The notes: generated from the sequence alone by a model not told the origin. DNA of 64,000 nucleotides from Gallibacter intestinalis (GCF_014982745.1 NZ_JADCKA010000003.1:62001-126000), one strand, 5' to 3'; shown: positions 1 through 8,534, counted from the stretch's first letter. Program-made: numbers and translations.

Positions 1-768
1 AGTACGCTTCTCGTGGATACATATAATGTGCTTAAATCCGGAGTGCCAAACGCTATCAAGGTATTTAAAGAACTTAAGCCTAAATCAATGGGTATAAGAA
101 TAGACAGCGGAGATATTTCATATCTCACAAAGAAAGCAAGAAAGATGCTGGATGATGCGGGATTGCAGGACTGCAAGATCGTGGTTTCCAATTCTCTAGA
201 TGAATATCTGATACAGGATATTCTTCTTGAAGGAGCTTGCATCGACTCCTTTGGTGTAGGTGAAAGACTGATAACAGCTAAAGAACAGCCAGTATTCGGT
301 GGCGTGTACAAGCTGGCAGCGGTGGAAAAGGACGGCAAGATGATTCCTAAAATCAAGGTATCTGAAAATGTCGAAAAGATTACAATACCAGGATTTAAAA
401 AGCTATATAGACTTTACGATAAGGATACAAACAGGGCTATTGCCGATCTGATAACCCTTGTAGGGGAACCTAGACCTGAAGGGGACGGATATGAAATCTT
501 TGACCCTCGCAATGTGTGGAAGAGAAAGAAAATATCCAATTTCGTAGCAAAGGATCTGAGAGTGCAGCTCTTTGACAAAGGCGAGTTAGTATACGAGAGA
601 CCTTCTGTGGAAGAGATAAAACAGCACTGCGCAGAGCAGGTAGATGCCCTTTGGGATGAAATGCTTAGATTTGAAAATCCACAGACATATTATGTGGATT
701 TGAGCCATGATCTTTGGGAACTTAAAAAGAACATGATAGAAGAAACAGCAGCTATGAATGAAATTTAA
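1..768 (+). CDS. pncB: nicotinate phosphoribosyltransferase, C-terminal part (cut by window edge)
   Basis: The reading frame is open from the first base, so the N-terminus lies outside the window; about 255 residues remain. The protein makes nicotinate mononucleotide from nicotinate and PRPP in the NAD salvage (Preiss-Handler) pathway. The visible part starts with the LVDTYNVLKSGVPNAI block and contains the family IRIDSGD motif, which belongs to the phosphoribosyl-binding half of the barrel. The C-terminal extension (RNVWKRKKISNF onward) is typical of the clostridial form. A hairpin follows the stop codon. The family assignment is from recognised motifs; cofactor preference cannot be judged from a fragment. 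Confidence 0.93.
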   Translation, partial: STLLVDTYNVLKSGVPNAIKVFKELKPKSMGIRIDSGDISYLTKKARKMLDDAGLQDCKIVVSNSLDEYLIQDILLEGACIDSFGVGERLITAKEQPVFGGVYKLAAVEKDGKMIPKIKVSENVEKITIPGFKKLYRLYDKDTNRAIADLITLVGEPRPEGDGYEIFDPRNVWKRKKISNFVAKDLRVQLFDKGELVYERPSVEEIKQHCAEQVDALWDEMLRFENPQTYYVDLSHDLWELKKNMIEETAAMNEI

Positions 769-782
769 TATGTATATCAAGA

Positions 783-811
783 AAGACGGATGCCATTTTG
801 GTATCCGTCTT
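783..811. terminator. intergenic hairpin between convergent genes
   Basis: A 12-bp stem (left arm 783-794, right arm 800-811, one G-T pair) with a five-base loop lies between pncB and the convergent minus-strand gene at 826. The following base run is only moderately T-rich on either strand, so it is a plausible bidirectional terminator rather than a textbook one. Confidence 0.6.
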
Positions 812-825
812 GTAATAAATCAGTT

Positions 826-1266
826 CTATTGTATTTTCTTTTGATGTCTTGATACATATATGGTGTAAATTATTGAGAAACACATAATAATAGCAATGCC
901 ACTCATATAATTAGGGAGTCTAGAAAACATAAGAATATTATAAAATGTTGTTCCTCCAGTAAAGAAGATTAAGCATTGTATAAATTCTATACAAATTGTT
1001 ATTACTATGGGAAGAATGCCAACTTTATAATTGTATTTAATTATTTCTATTACTGTCCATATTATAAAAATGATTATCAATGCAGAAACAATATTTGCAA
1101 TTATATTTAATAGTACAACTTTCTCATATCCATTGAAACTTACTTCAAAGGATTGTTGAAATCTATTATGTATTGATGAATACCAGAACATACATAATGG
1201 ATAAATTATCATAGCTGCAATGAATAATATTATCATTGTACTCAGTTTATAGTTCTTTTTGCCCAT
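826..1266 (-). CDS. hypothetical four-helix membrane protein
   Basis: I do not recognise this family. The 146-residue product is very hydrophobic, with about four predicted membrane helices (near residues 9-29, 50-73, 83-104 and 118-139) and a short basic C-terminus (SRHQKKIQ). Two ATGs sit side by side at 1269 and 1266; the GAGGTGA ribosome binding site fits the second better. It is the last gene of a minus-strand trio with two secreted proteins and may be an accessory membrane partner for them (immunity or transport). That role is inferred from position only. Confidence 0.7.
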   Translation of the reverse strand: MGKKNYKLSTMIILFIAAMIIYPLCMFWYSSIHNRFQQSFEVSFNGYEKVVLLNIIANIVSALIIIFIIWTVIEIIKYNYKVGILPIVITICIEFIQCLIFFTGGTTFYNILMFSRLPNYMSGIAIIMCFSIIYTIYVSRHQKKIQ

Positions 1267-1294
1267 CATTTCACCTCAATTCTTTTAATGGATA

Positions 1295-2101
1295 TTATTG
1301 AATAAAATGACATATATCCAAATCTACTTGATAAGTGAACTGTGAATTTGGTGTAGTTCCGCCGTATGTCACTCTTGTACTTCCTCGTACACCGCCAGCT
1401 CCTCTAGTATTATAGTATCTGTCTATTGATGATGTATCTTTAGTTTTCAATGTAGTGATACTGCTAGTAGATAGAGGCCATTCCCTTACATATTCTATTA
1501 TTCCACCATCATCAGGACTATACCCTGAAGATGTATAGTATGTGCCTACTCCATAGTATACAGCCTTTAAGCTTCTTACAGTTACGCCACCTGGCACGTA
1601 TGTTAATTTTGATCCTATTTGGGTAATCTTTTTTGCTTCAATTCCATTAAATGTTTTGCTGGTATACCATACTTTTACATAACCAGTTACGCGTCCACAT
1701 TGCGATTCATTGTATAATGAGCCACCCCCTGCTTTTGGATTAATACCCAACTTAGACATGCCTTCATTTGTTAGATAAATATCCGTAACTAATGTAGCAG
1801 TTTTTTCATTTACTCTTGGTTTACTAAGATCTTCAATTATGTAAACATTATATTTATCAATATATTTTTTTGAATCGTCCTCAAAATTAACAATAGCTTT
1901 AGCTTCTTTACTTGATATTTTTTTTATGGTTTTAGAATCAATTGATTCTTGCGATAAGCCACTATCCACGATTTTATCTAATAGTTTTGTTTCTATTGTT
2001 TCTTCTTTTTGAACATGTACTGTAGCATTAGTAGGAACAACTGTTATTGTAAAAATCATAATGACTGCTAACAAAATATTAATTTTTTTATTATTTTTCA
2101 T
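1295..2101 (-). CDS. hypothetical secreted protein (268 aa)
   Basis: Function unknown. The start chosen here is the ATG at 2101, preceded by a strong AGAGGTGAG ribosome binding site; a longer reading from 2167 would put 22 basic residues in front of an otherwise perfect signal peptide. Residues 1-27 (MKNNKKINILLAVIMIFTIT...) form the signal peptide, cut near PTNA. The mature part starts charged and Lys-rich, then becomes Gly/Tyr/Thr/Ser-rich from about residue 130, as in beta-rich extracellular domains. No catalytic motif is visible. It lies between a smaller secreted protein upstream and a membrane protein downstream on the same strand, with short gaps, so the three are probably cotranscribed. 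Confidence 0.75.
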   Translation of the reverse strand: MKNNKKINILLAVIMIFTITVVPTNATVHVQKEETIETKLLDKIVDSGLSQESIDSKTIKKISSKEAKAIVNFEDDSKKYIDKYNVYIIEDLSKPRVNEKTATLVTDIYLTNEGMSKLGINPKAGGGSLYNESQCGRVTGYVKVWYTSKTFNGIEAKKITQIGSKLTYVPGGVTVRSLKAVYYGVGTYYTSSGYSPDDGGIIEYVREWPLSTSSITTLKTKDTSSIDRYYNTRGAGGVRGSTRVTYGGTTPNSQFTYQVDLDICHFIQ

Positions 2102-2171
2102 TTTACTCACCTCTTTTCTATTATTAATAAATTGCCTTTTCTTCTTTATAACAGCATTTTGTTTCATTGGA

Positions 2172-2615
2172 TTATTTTATATATCCTGTCATATTACTGC
2201 CTCTGCATTTGATATAAAATTGAGTAGATGCACTCATATTAGTTAATGTTAAGTATTCAGATGTTTTACTTTGTATTGTTCTTAGCAAATATACGTTAGA
2301 TCCATTTTCACACATTATAGTTAAATCGTTTTTACCTTTGTTGTTAATAAATATTTGATAAGTTGTTTTTCCAAATAGTTTATAATCAGAATACCAATAA
2401 GTATTATTGTTGCTTCCGCAACTAAAAGTATATTTCCCTAAATTCTGTATATTCCATAATCTTGTTGGCTTTTCAGAACTTTTAATTTCGATCTCCGTCT
2501 CTGTAAGTGCAGCGCTTTTTATATTTTTTGTATTAGCAGTTGAAATAATTAATTGATAGTTCATTAATATACAACTGACAATAATGATGGTTACTAAAAT
2601 TTTCCTTTTTAACAT
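2172..2615 (-). CDS. hypothetical small secreted protein (147 aa)
   Basis: Unrecognised. The ATG at 2615 is preferred over the TTG at 2639 because AAAGGAA lies nine bases upstream of it. Residues 1-31 (MLKRKILVTIIIVSCILMNY...) look like a signal peptide or N-terminal anchor. The mature region contains a single Ser/Asn/Tyr-rich domain with two cysteines (in FSCGSNNN and KCRGSN) plus a third in IMCENGS, suggesting an exported beta fold. First gene of a minus-strand trio and divergent from the HTH regulator at 2753, with a palindrome between them. Confidence 0.7.
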   Translation of the reverse strand: MLKRKILVTIIIVSCILMNYQLIISTANTKNIKSAALTETEIEIKSSEKPTRLWNIQNLGKYTFSCGSNNNTYWYSDYKLFGKTTYQIFINNKGKNDLTIMCENGSNVYLLRTIQSKTSEYLTLTNMSASTQFYIKCRGSNMTGYIK

Positions 2616-2713
2616 TGCTCTATTTCCTTTTAATAACAACTAATATATAATTCTGTTAAAGTATAATTATCATATTATTTATTTTGAAACAATGTTTTTA
2701 TCTTAATTGGTAA

Positions 2714-2730
2714 TGTTACGTTTCGTAACA
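2714..2730. promoter_or_regulatory. perfect palindrome, candidate operator
   Basis: TGTTACG-TTT-CGTAACA is a perfect 7-3-7 inverted repeat in the 137-bp gap between divergent genes, 23 bp before the HTH regulator start. Its size and symmetry fit a dimeric XRE-type repressor, so autoregulation plus control of the divergent secreted-protein genes is likely. The binding protein is inferred from position. Confidence 0.6.
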
Positions 2731-2752
2731 CACTGCAATAACAAGGTGCATA

Positions 2753-3343
2753 ATGAATATAGGAAATAGAATACAAGAAGCCAGAAAACATCAAAATATG
2801 ACTCAAGAAGATCTTGCGACAAAACTTAATGTAAGTAGAAGTACCATTGCAAGTTGGGAGTCAGGCAGAAATATTCCAGATGTTAATTCTCTGATTGAGT
2901 TATCGAAGGTTTTAAAAATACCATTTTCAAGCCTTTCAAAAGGGAAAAATGGCATAGCAAGAAAACGAATAATGAAGATTGGAATATGTTTATTTCTTGT
3001 TGCAATCGTTTGTTGTTCAAGCTATATCTGCTATCGAAAATATCAATTTTCAGATATAAGCGATCAAAATTATATTAAAGAGATAACCGTTGATAAAGAT
3101 ATTCTTACAATAGAAACAGACTTGCCGTTTTATAAAAGTTTAGCAGGGGCATCATTGAGTGCATCAATTCACAATCAAAATGCAATAGAGATTCATCTTA
3201 TTTCAAAAATAGATTTAAGTTTATCTAATAATAATGCTATTACTTACTCAATTGATGAACTTACTAGTGACTTTGGATTAAATGAATTAGATGAAATATA
3301 TATCATGTATCAAGATAAGATTTTGAAGAAATATGATTTATAG
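2753..3343 (+). CDS. membrane-anchored XRE-family transcriptional regulator
   Basis: Residues 1-60 are a classic helix-turn-helix of the Cro/CI type (IGNRIQEARKHQNMTQEDLA, then VSRSTIASWESGRNIPD). A single hydrophobic segment near residues 74-95 follows, and the remaining 100 residues (rich in I, S, D) would lie outside the membrane. This HTH-TM-exodomain layout is common in Bacillota regulators next to the extracytoplasmic proteins they control, suggesting that the outer domain senses an exported product. The ribosome binding site AAGGTG lies seven bases before the ATG. A palindrome sits just upstream. Ligand and targets are unknown. Confidence 0.85.
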   Translation: MNIGNRIQEARKHQNMTQEDLATKLNVSRSTIASWESGRNIPDVNSLIELSKVLKIPFSSLSKGKNGIARKRIMKIGICLFLVAIVCCSSYICYRKYQFSDISDQNYIKEITVDKDILTIETDLPFYKSLAGASLSASIHNQNAIEIHLISKIDLSLSNNNAITYSIDELTSDFGLNELDEIYIMYQDKILKKYDL

Positions 3344-3389
3344 CTTAAAATGATTTTCTGGAAAATAAAAGCGTCGCAATAACGAAATT

Positions 3390-3424
3390 AAAAATGCAGG
3401 ACTTTTGAAATATCCTGCATTTTT
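3390..3424. terminator. bidirectional rho-independent terminator
   Basis: Arms 3390-3401 and 3413-3424 pair over 12 bp (AAAAATGCAGGA with its complement). An A run precedes and a T run follows, so it can terminate both the HTH gene on plus and fba on minus. Confidence 0.85.
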
Positions 3425-3448
3425 ATGTTTGTATTGTATAGACAAATC

Positions 3449-4378
3449 TTATCTCTGACCGGATGCCTTAAGCACATTCTTAATCTTGTGCTGCACCATA
3501 GCTTTGATGGCATCTCTAGCAGGTCCAAGGTATTTTCTAGGGTCAAAGTCCGAAGGATTTTCCTGAAGATATTTTCTTACTTCTGCTGTCATTGCCAGTC
3601 TAAGGTCTGTATCGATATTTACCTTGCAGATACCATGCTTTGCAGCTTCTGTAATCATATCCTCTGGCACACCCTTAGCTCCTGGAATGCTGCCGCCATA
3701 AGCGTTACACTTATCAACAAATTCAGGAAGCACTGTTGACGCTCCATGAAGCACTAGCGGTGTATTAGGGATCATTTCGTGAATTTTTTTCAGTCTTTCA
3801 AAATCCAGGCTCGGATCTCCAGAGAATTTGTATGCGCCGTGGCTTGTACCTATGGCGATTGCCAGAGAGTCAACGCCTGTTCTTTCTACAAATTCTGCAG
3901 CTTCTTCTGGGTCGGTGTAAGTGGCAGCCTTCTGATCAACTTTGATGTTGTCCTCAACGCCGGCAAGCTTACCAAGTTCAGCTTCTACAACAACGCCGTG
4001 GGCGTGAGCATATTCAACAACTTCCTTTGTGAGACGGATATTTTCTTCGAATGGGTGCTTAGAACCGTCTATCATTACGGAAGTAAAGCCGTCGTCTACG
4101 CATTTTTTACAAATTTCAAAATCTTCGCCGTGGTCAAGATGCAGGCAGATGTCAAGGCCTGTATCAAGGATTGCTGCCTCTACCAGCTTCATCAGATATG
4201 CCGGTTTAGCATACTTTCTTGCTCCGGCGGATACCTGCAGTATAAGGGGAGCCTTTTCTTCGGCAGCGGCTTCCACGATACCCTGTATGATTTCCATGTT
4301 GTTTACATTAAAGGCACCTACGGCAAAGTCGCTCTTTAGGGCTTTTTCAAACATTTCCTTTGTAGTTACAAGAGCCAT
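3449..4378 (-). CDS. fba: class II fructose-1,6-bisphosphate aldolase
   Basis: Cleaves fructose-1,6-bisphosphate to DHAP and glyceraldehyde-3-phosphate in glycolysis, using a divalent metal. The 309-residue length matches short class II enzymes. Visible family features: N-terminal FAVGAFNVNNMEI, the metal-binding HLDHGEDFE stretch near residue 81, the HGVVVEAELG block, SHGAYKF, and the substrate-binding VLHGAS and INIDTDLR regions near the end. The start has a GGAGG site. It follows a small membrane protein on the same strand with a 15-bp gap. Confidence 0.97.
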   Translation of the reverse strand: MALVTTKEMFEKALKSDFAVGAFNVNNMEIIQGIVEAAAEEKAPLILQVSAGARKYAKPAYLMKLVEAAILDTGLDICLHLDHGEDFEICKKCVDDGFTSVMIDGSKHPFEENIRLTKEVVEYAHAHGVVVEAELGKLAGVEDNIKVDQKAATYTDPEEAAEFVERTGVDSLAIAIGTSHGAYKFSGDPSLDFERLKKIHEMIPNTPLVLHGASTVLPEFVDKCNAYGGSIPGAKGVPEDMITEAAKHGICKVNIDTDLRLAMTAEVRKYLQENPSDFDPRKYLGPARDAIKAMVQHKIKNVLKASGQR

Positions 4379-4393
4379 TTTAAACCTCCTATA

Positions 4394-4666
4394 TTACTGT
4401 GCGTCTTCTTCTGTTGCGTTTTCATCGGAAGCTGCTTCATCGTCTGATTCCTCAGCAGCATTGTTATCAGTTGCAGCTTCGCTGTCTGTCTGTTCATCCT
4501 GCTGCTGTACGCTCTGAACGGCATCGGCCTGCTGTTGAGCTCTTTCGGCAGGGTATTTCATTATATCCATAACTCTGAAGGCTATAACAGTCAGAGCGAT
4601 GGCAAGTATTACTATTGCCACTACGATATCATTTTTATTGTAAAGAAAATCTTTAAATCTTTCCAT
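4394..4666 (-). CDS. small membrane protein with acidic tail
   Basis: Unrecognised 90-residue protein. Residues 13-32 (DIVVAIVILAIALTVIAFRV) form one membrane helix after a short basic N-terminus; residues 40-90 are a low-complexity tail of Gln, Glu, Asp, Ala and Ser. A good AAGGAGAG site precedes the ATG. It lies 15 bp upstream of fba on the same strand and is probably cotranscribed, though no functional link to glycolysis is apparent. Confidence 0.75.
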   Translation of the reverse strand: MERFKDFLYNKNDIVVAIVILAIALTVIAFRVMDIMKYPAERAQQQADAVQSVQQQDEQTDSEAATDNNAAEESDDEAASDENATEEDAQ

Positions 4667-4771
4667 GTTATTCTCTCCTTTTCACCTCATAATATAATAC
4701 CATAAAAATAACGCTGATTCCATGACAATATCTTTATTTTATAATATGTGTTAATCCTGTGAAATTTAGTG

Positions 4772-4777
4772 TATAAT
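4772..4777 (+). promoter_or_regulatory. -10 box placed for a leaderless transcript
   Basis: A perfect TATAAT ends eight bases before the rluA start codon, which would put transcription initiation at or next to the ATG. There is no recognisable -35 hexamer and no Shine-Dalgarno sequence between it and the gene. Confidence 0.5.
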
Positions 4778-4784
4778 AAACTTT

Positions 4785-5717
4785 ATGATAGAATTTCGCA
4801 TAGAAAAAAATGATGCCGGGCAGCGACTGGACAGATTTCTTAGAAAATACCTGGTTAATGCTTCCCTGGGGCAGATATACAAAATGATAAGAAAGGATGT
4901 TAAGGTTGACGGAAAACGCGCTAAGGAGAAGGATATCCTTCAGGAAGGTGCAATCTTAAAACTCTATATATCCGATGATGAATTAGAAGCGCTCAAGGGA
5001 AAGAAAAAACGAGTCGCAGCAAAAAAACAATTTAAAATCGTATACGAGGATGACAATATGCTGATTGTATCCAAACCCTTTGGACTTCTCACCCACGGTG
5101 ATGGCAGAGAAAAGAAAAATCACCTTGCCAATCAGGTGGTGGATTATCTTATCAGCACCGGAAAGTTTGACCCATCGGCATCGTCAACATTTACGCCAAG
5201 TCCTGTAAACAGGCTGGACAGAAACACCACAGGGCTTGTTATTTTTGGGAAAAATGCGGAATCCTTAAAAGAATTAAATAAGATGGTAAAGGATAGGGAA
5301 AGGATAGAAAAATACTATCTGACGGTAGTTTCGGGAGAAATGAAAAAGCCCATGGAACTGACCGGAGCCATTACCAAGGATGAAAAGAACAATACCGTAA
5401 CCGTAGGCGATGAGGGTAAGAACATTGTGACTATAGCAAAGCCGTTAAAGACGGCGAAAGGGTACACGCTGATTGAAGTGGAGCTTGTAACAGGAAGAAC
5501 TCATCAGATAAGAGCTCATTTGGCTCATAGCGGTTATCCGGTAATCGGTGATGCAAAATACGGTGACAGCAAGGTTAATGACGTTATAAAGAAAAAGTAT
5601 GGACTGAGTACTCAGTTCCTTCACGCATACAGATTGATAATAGATGGAAAGATAATAACCGATAGACTTCCGGCAAGACTTGATAAAATAGTAAGAGATA
5701 TATTTGGCGAATATTAA
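4785..5717 (+). CDS. RluA-family 23S rRNA pseudouridine synthase
   Basis: Isomerises specific uridines of rRNA to pseudouridine. Residues 10-70 are an S4 RNA-binding domain (AGQRLDRFLRKYL), followed by the catalytic domain with the RLDRNTTG motif, where Asp145 is the catalytic aspartate, and a GRTHQIRAH motif near residue 240. The 310-residue length fits RluC/RluD-type enzymes, but the exact target uridine cannot be assigned. The N-terminus is well conserved from residue 5, so the ATG at 4785 is credible even though no ribosome binding site precedes it. Confidence 0.92.
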   Translation: MIEFRIEKNDAGQRLDRFLRKYLVNASLGQIYKMIRKDVKVDGKRAKEKDILQEGAILKLYISDDELEALKGKKKRVAAKKQFKIVYEDDNMLIVSKPFGLLTHGDGREKKNHLANQVVDYLISTGKFDPSASSTFTPSPVNRLDRNTTGLVIFGKNAESLKELNKMVKDRERIEKYYLTVVSGEMKKPMELTGAITKDEKNNTVTVGDEGKNIVTIAKPLKTAKGYTLIEVELVTGRTHQIRAHLAHSGYPVIGDAKYGDSKVNDVIKKKYGLSTQFLHAYRLIIDGKIITDRLPARLDKIVRDIFGEY

Positions 5718-5726
5718 GGATATGTA

Positions 5727-6323
5727 ATGAGAGCAGAAAGAAAGCAGACAGAAGCAGAAAACGCGGAAAAAGAAATAACGAAAACCGAGAAAAGTAAAAA
5801 TAAGGATAAAAATAAAAAAAGCTTTGCAAAGGAGTTCCTAAAGGAAATCGTAATCGCTGCAGCTATAGCAGGTGCAATACTTTTTTTCGTGGGTCCTACA
5901 GCAGTTAGGGAACACAGTATGCAGCCTACGGTAAACGATGGCGATGTGTTGCTTTTAAGCAAGGCTTTATATAACGATCCTCAGGTGGGAGATATAATAG
6001 TTTTTAAAAGCGAGCTTGAGGATGATAACGGCAAGCCCATGAATCTTATTAAAAGGGTTATAGGCACGGGCGGCGATATAATAACGATTTCCAACGGCAA
6101 GCTGTACAGAAACGGGCAGGAAATTAAAGAAGATTATATATATGGAGAATGCACTGGAGAGGTATATAATTTTGAAGTGCCGGAAGGAAAGCTTTATGTG
6201 CTGGGAGATCATCGGGAAGTAAGCCGTGACAGCAGAGAACTGGGTGCCATCGATGAAAAGACCGTAATAGGCAAAGCCGTATTGCGTATATGGCCGCTAA
6301 GTGATTTTGGCGGATTAAACTGA
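5727..6323 (+). CDS. lepB: signal peptidase I (first paralogue)
   Basis: Removes signal peptides from Sec-exported proteins at the outer face of the membrane. The first 35 residues are a long Lys/Glu-rich cytoplasmic tail, followed by one membrane helix (about 37-57). Catalytic Ser64 lies in EHSMQPT and the general base Lys109 in LIKRVIG; the GDHREVSRDSRELG block near the end is the box E signature. One gene of a run with rluA, a second lepB and smpB, with 9-40 bp gaps. It differs from the second copy mainly by the longer charged N-terminus and a DHRE instead of DNRE in box E. Confidence 0.95.
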   Translation: MRAERKQTEAENAEKEITKTEKSKNKDKNKKSFAKEFLKEIVIAAAIAGAILFFVGPTAVREHSMQPTVNDGDVLLLSKALYNDPQVGDIIVFKSELEDDNGKPMNLIKRVIGTGGDIITISNGKLYRNGQEIKEDYIYGECTGEVYNFEVPEGKLYVLGDHREVSRDSRELGAIDEKTVIGKAVLRIWPLSDFGGLN

Positions 6324-6364
6324 TAGTTAATTGATTTATTGATATAAATGAGAGAGAATGAGAA

Positions 6365-6934
6365 ATGAAAGAGCGAGAAGAACTGCTTGATTCGGAAGAA
6401 TTAGAAGAATTAAATGAAAATGACGGACAGAAGCTGAAGATAAAGGATGTCATTAAAGTTTTAATCATAGTCGTAGCTATCGTGCTGTTGATTGGATTCT
6501 TTGTAAAACCGATTATAGTGGAAGGCGCTTCCATGAACCCGACATTACAGGATGACGATTATCTGCTTATCAGCAGACAATCATACACATTCGGCGAGCC
6601 GGAAAGAGGCGATATTATAGTATTCCCTCACCATGAAAGCACTGAAGACAGCTTGTACATCAAGAGAGTTATTGCGATTCCAGGAGATCATCTGGAGATT
6701 CATGATGGCAATGTATATATAAACGGTGAACTTCAATATGAGGATTATATAAAAAGCGGAGCGATAACAGAAGGCTATGTAAATCTTGTAATACCTGAAG
6801 GCCAGGTTTTTGTCATGGGAGACAACAGAGAAAACAGCTCCGACAGCAGATATTTTGGCACGGTTAACATCGAAGAAGTGACCGGTGAGGTGTTCGTGAG
6901 ACTGTGGCCGCTAAGTGAGATAGGAAGACCCTAA
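6365..6934 (+). CDS. lepB: signal peptidase I (second paralogue)
   Basis: A second type I signal peptidase directly after the first. Residues 1-28 are an acidic cytoplasmic tail ([15 protein letters not shown]), residues 29-48 the single membrane helix, Ser56 (GASMNPT) the nucleophile and Lys100 ([11 protein letters not shown]) the base, with box [15 protein letters not shown]. Its N-terminal tail is acidic while that of the first copy is mixed basic, which may matter for localisation. The last base of its TAA stop is the first base of the smpB start (TAATG), so translation of the two is probably coupled. Confidence 0.95.
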   Translation: MKEREELLDSEELEELNENDGQKLKIKDVIKVLIIVVAIVLLIGFFVKPIIVEGASMNPTLQDDDYLLISRQSYTFGEPERGDIIVFPHHESTEDSLYIKRVIAIPGDHLEIHDGNVYINGELQYEDYIKSGAITEGYVNLVIPEGQVFVMGDNRENSSDSRYFGTVNIEEVTGEVFVRLWPLSEIGRP

Positions 6935-7395
6935 TGAAGAAGGAAAGAAAACTTGTCGCCAATAATAAGAAGGCGAGGCATAAATATTTCATAGAGGATA
7001 CATATGAAGCGGGAATTGTGTTGACTGGAACGGAAATTAAATCCGTGCGACAGGGCAAGGTTAACATCAAGGAAAGCTATGCCAAAATTATAAATGGCGA
7101 AGTGTTTATCATAGGAATGCATATAAGTCCCTATGAGCAAGGAAATATCTTCAATGTGGATCCTTTAAGGGAAAGAAAGCTATTGCTTAACAAAAGAGAG
7201 ATAAAGAAAATAGAGACACAGACTTCAGAGAAGGGAAAGACCCTAGTACCTCTGAAGATGTATATAAATGAATCAGGACTGGCCAAAATGGAAATCGGTG
7301 TTGCACAGGGTAAAAAACTCTATGATAAGCGAGCCGATATAGCTCAAAAGGATGCCAAGCGCAGAATGGACAGAGCCATAAGGCGAGAATACTGA
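6934..7395 (+). CDS. smpB: SsrA-binding protein SmpB
   Basis: Binds tmRNA and mimics the codon-anticodon part of tRNA during trans-translation, which frees stalled ribosomes. The 153-residue protein shows the family N-terminus ([20 protein letters not shown]), the [20 protein letters not shown] core and the basic C-terminal tail ([16 protein letters not shown]) that enters the ribosomal A site. It overlaps the preceding signal peptidase stop by one base and is followed 14 bp later by its partner RNA, ssrA. Confidence 0.97.
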   Translation: MKKERKLVANNKKARHKYFIEDTYEAGIVLTGTEIKSVRQGKVNIKESYAKIINGEVFIIGMHISPYEQGNIFNVDPLRERKLLLNKREIKKIETQTSEKGKTLVPLKMYINESGLAKMEIGVAQGKKLYDKRADIAQKDAKRRMDRAIRREY

Positions 7396-7409
7396 TTGTA
7401 ATCAAATAT

Positions 7410-7772
7410 GGGGATGTAAAGGTTTCGACAGATATGCGGAAGCCGGATAAGCGAGCCGTAGATTGCGCTATATACGTAAAAAGGCGCACGTTAAATATAA
7501 ACGCTAAAAATAACAACAAACTCGCATTTGCTGCCTAATTAACGCAGCGCGCGCGTCGACCCTCTCTCACCTGCAGGGGAGGATGTTCGGCGTCATTATG
7601 CAGGAAAACTCTGTGTGAATTCCCGGCAGCACAGGGGAATAACGGGATAGTTGAAAGGCGGGCTTGTCGCTGAGCCTTCCATGAGGCGAATTTAAAAAGA
7701 CATCGACTGCGCTCGGAGAAATTCTTGTGAAAGTGTATTTGGACAGGGGTTCGACTCCCCTCATCTCCACCA
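7410..7772 (+). ncRNA. ssrA: transfer-messenger RNA (tmRNA)
   Basis: The 5' end GGGGATGTAAAGGTTTCGAC and the 3' end, with a T-arm (GGGGTTCGACTCCCC) and encoded CCA, form the tRNA-like acceptor half of about 363 nt. The resume codon is GCT at 7503-7505 and the tag reading frame runs to TAA at 7536-7538, giving the degradation tag AKNNNKLAFAA, which ends in the expected hydrophobic AA signal for ClpXP. smpB lies just upstream. The tag sequence is read directly; the exact first base is by analogy with other tmRNAs. Confidence 0.96.
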
Positions 7773-7823
7773 AATAAGAACCGTGATTTTGATACAATGC
7801 GTATCAAGGTCACGGTTCTTATT
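7773..7823 (+). terminator. tmRNA terminator
   Basis: A long hairpin starts right after the CCA: outer arms 7773-7786 and 7810-7823 are complementary, with an inner GATAC/GTATC pair, and a T-rich run continues after it. Confidence 0.85.
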
Positions 7824-7940
7824 TATTGCCTGTTTTATGGGGCTTTTCAGCTTTTCTGAACATTCGAACAGAAAACAATCCCTGCCATGACAGCTTCTGT
7901 GGCAGGAATTTTAGTATCTATACGGTTGTTGACCGTAAAG

Positions 7941-7992
7941 TAATCGTTATAAGATTGTTAATCGTTATTTTTGTGGGGGTAATCGTTATAAT
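7941..7992 (+). repeat. three direct repeats of TAATCGTTAT next to a TATAAT box
   Basis: Identical 10-mers lie at 7941-7950, 7959-7968 and 7980-7989, spaced 18 and 21 bp. The last overlaps TATAAT at 7987-7992, for which no -35 hexamer is visible. Repeated sites on roughly the same face of the helix upstream of a -10 without -35 are typical of activator-dependent promoters. The regulator is not known. Confidence 0.55.
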
Positions 7993-8081
7993 GTAGTCAA
8001 GCTCCTTCTTCAGTAATTCGGTCTCACCATATATGATTACAAAAAAGTTTCGGGAAATTTACAATTTAGTGCCGTAAAACC

Positions 8082-8110
8082 TTGAAAGAAAGCAACTTTT
8101 GTGATATGAT
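8082..8110 (+). promoter_or_regulatory. sigma-A type promoter for the surface-protein leader
   Basis: TTGAAA (8082-8087), a 17-bp spacer and TATGAT (8105-8110) make a good housekeeping promoter. The transcript would start near 8117, run through the AGCC tract and reach the surface-protein gene at 8535 with a leader of about 400 nt. Confidence 0.6.
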
Positions 8111-8147
8111 AAATGTGTATAACTATATGTAAAGCGAGGTCTTGGCA

Positions 8148-8357
<210 letters not shown>

Positions 8358-8534
8358 CAGTATTGTTTGTTGAAAATAATCCCGATATCCAAACGAAACC
8401 CCAGCCGGTATGGATTGCAGTTCCTTGCCGCTGCTATCCGCAAAAAGAAAACCCATTATTTGGCGTTTGCGACCATGAAAAAATGCGTTTCGGTCAGGCA
8501 AATCAATGGAGCCCGGAATGAAGGAGGAAGTTTT

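Noticed and set aside
7535-7813. Minus-strand reading frames of 92 and 76 codons
   Set aside because: They are antisense to tmRNA, whose ends and tag are clear.
8367-8534. N-terminal extension of the surface protein
   Set aside because: The frame is open, but a strong ribosome binding site and a perfect signal peptide begin at 8535; the upstream part contains RNA hairpins and no conserved protein sequence.
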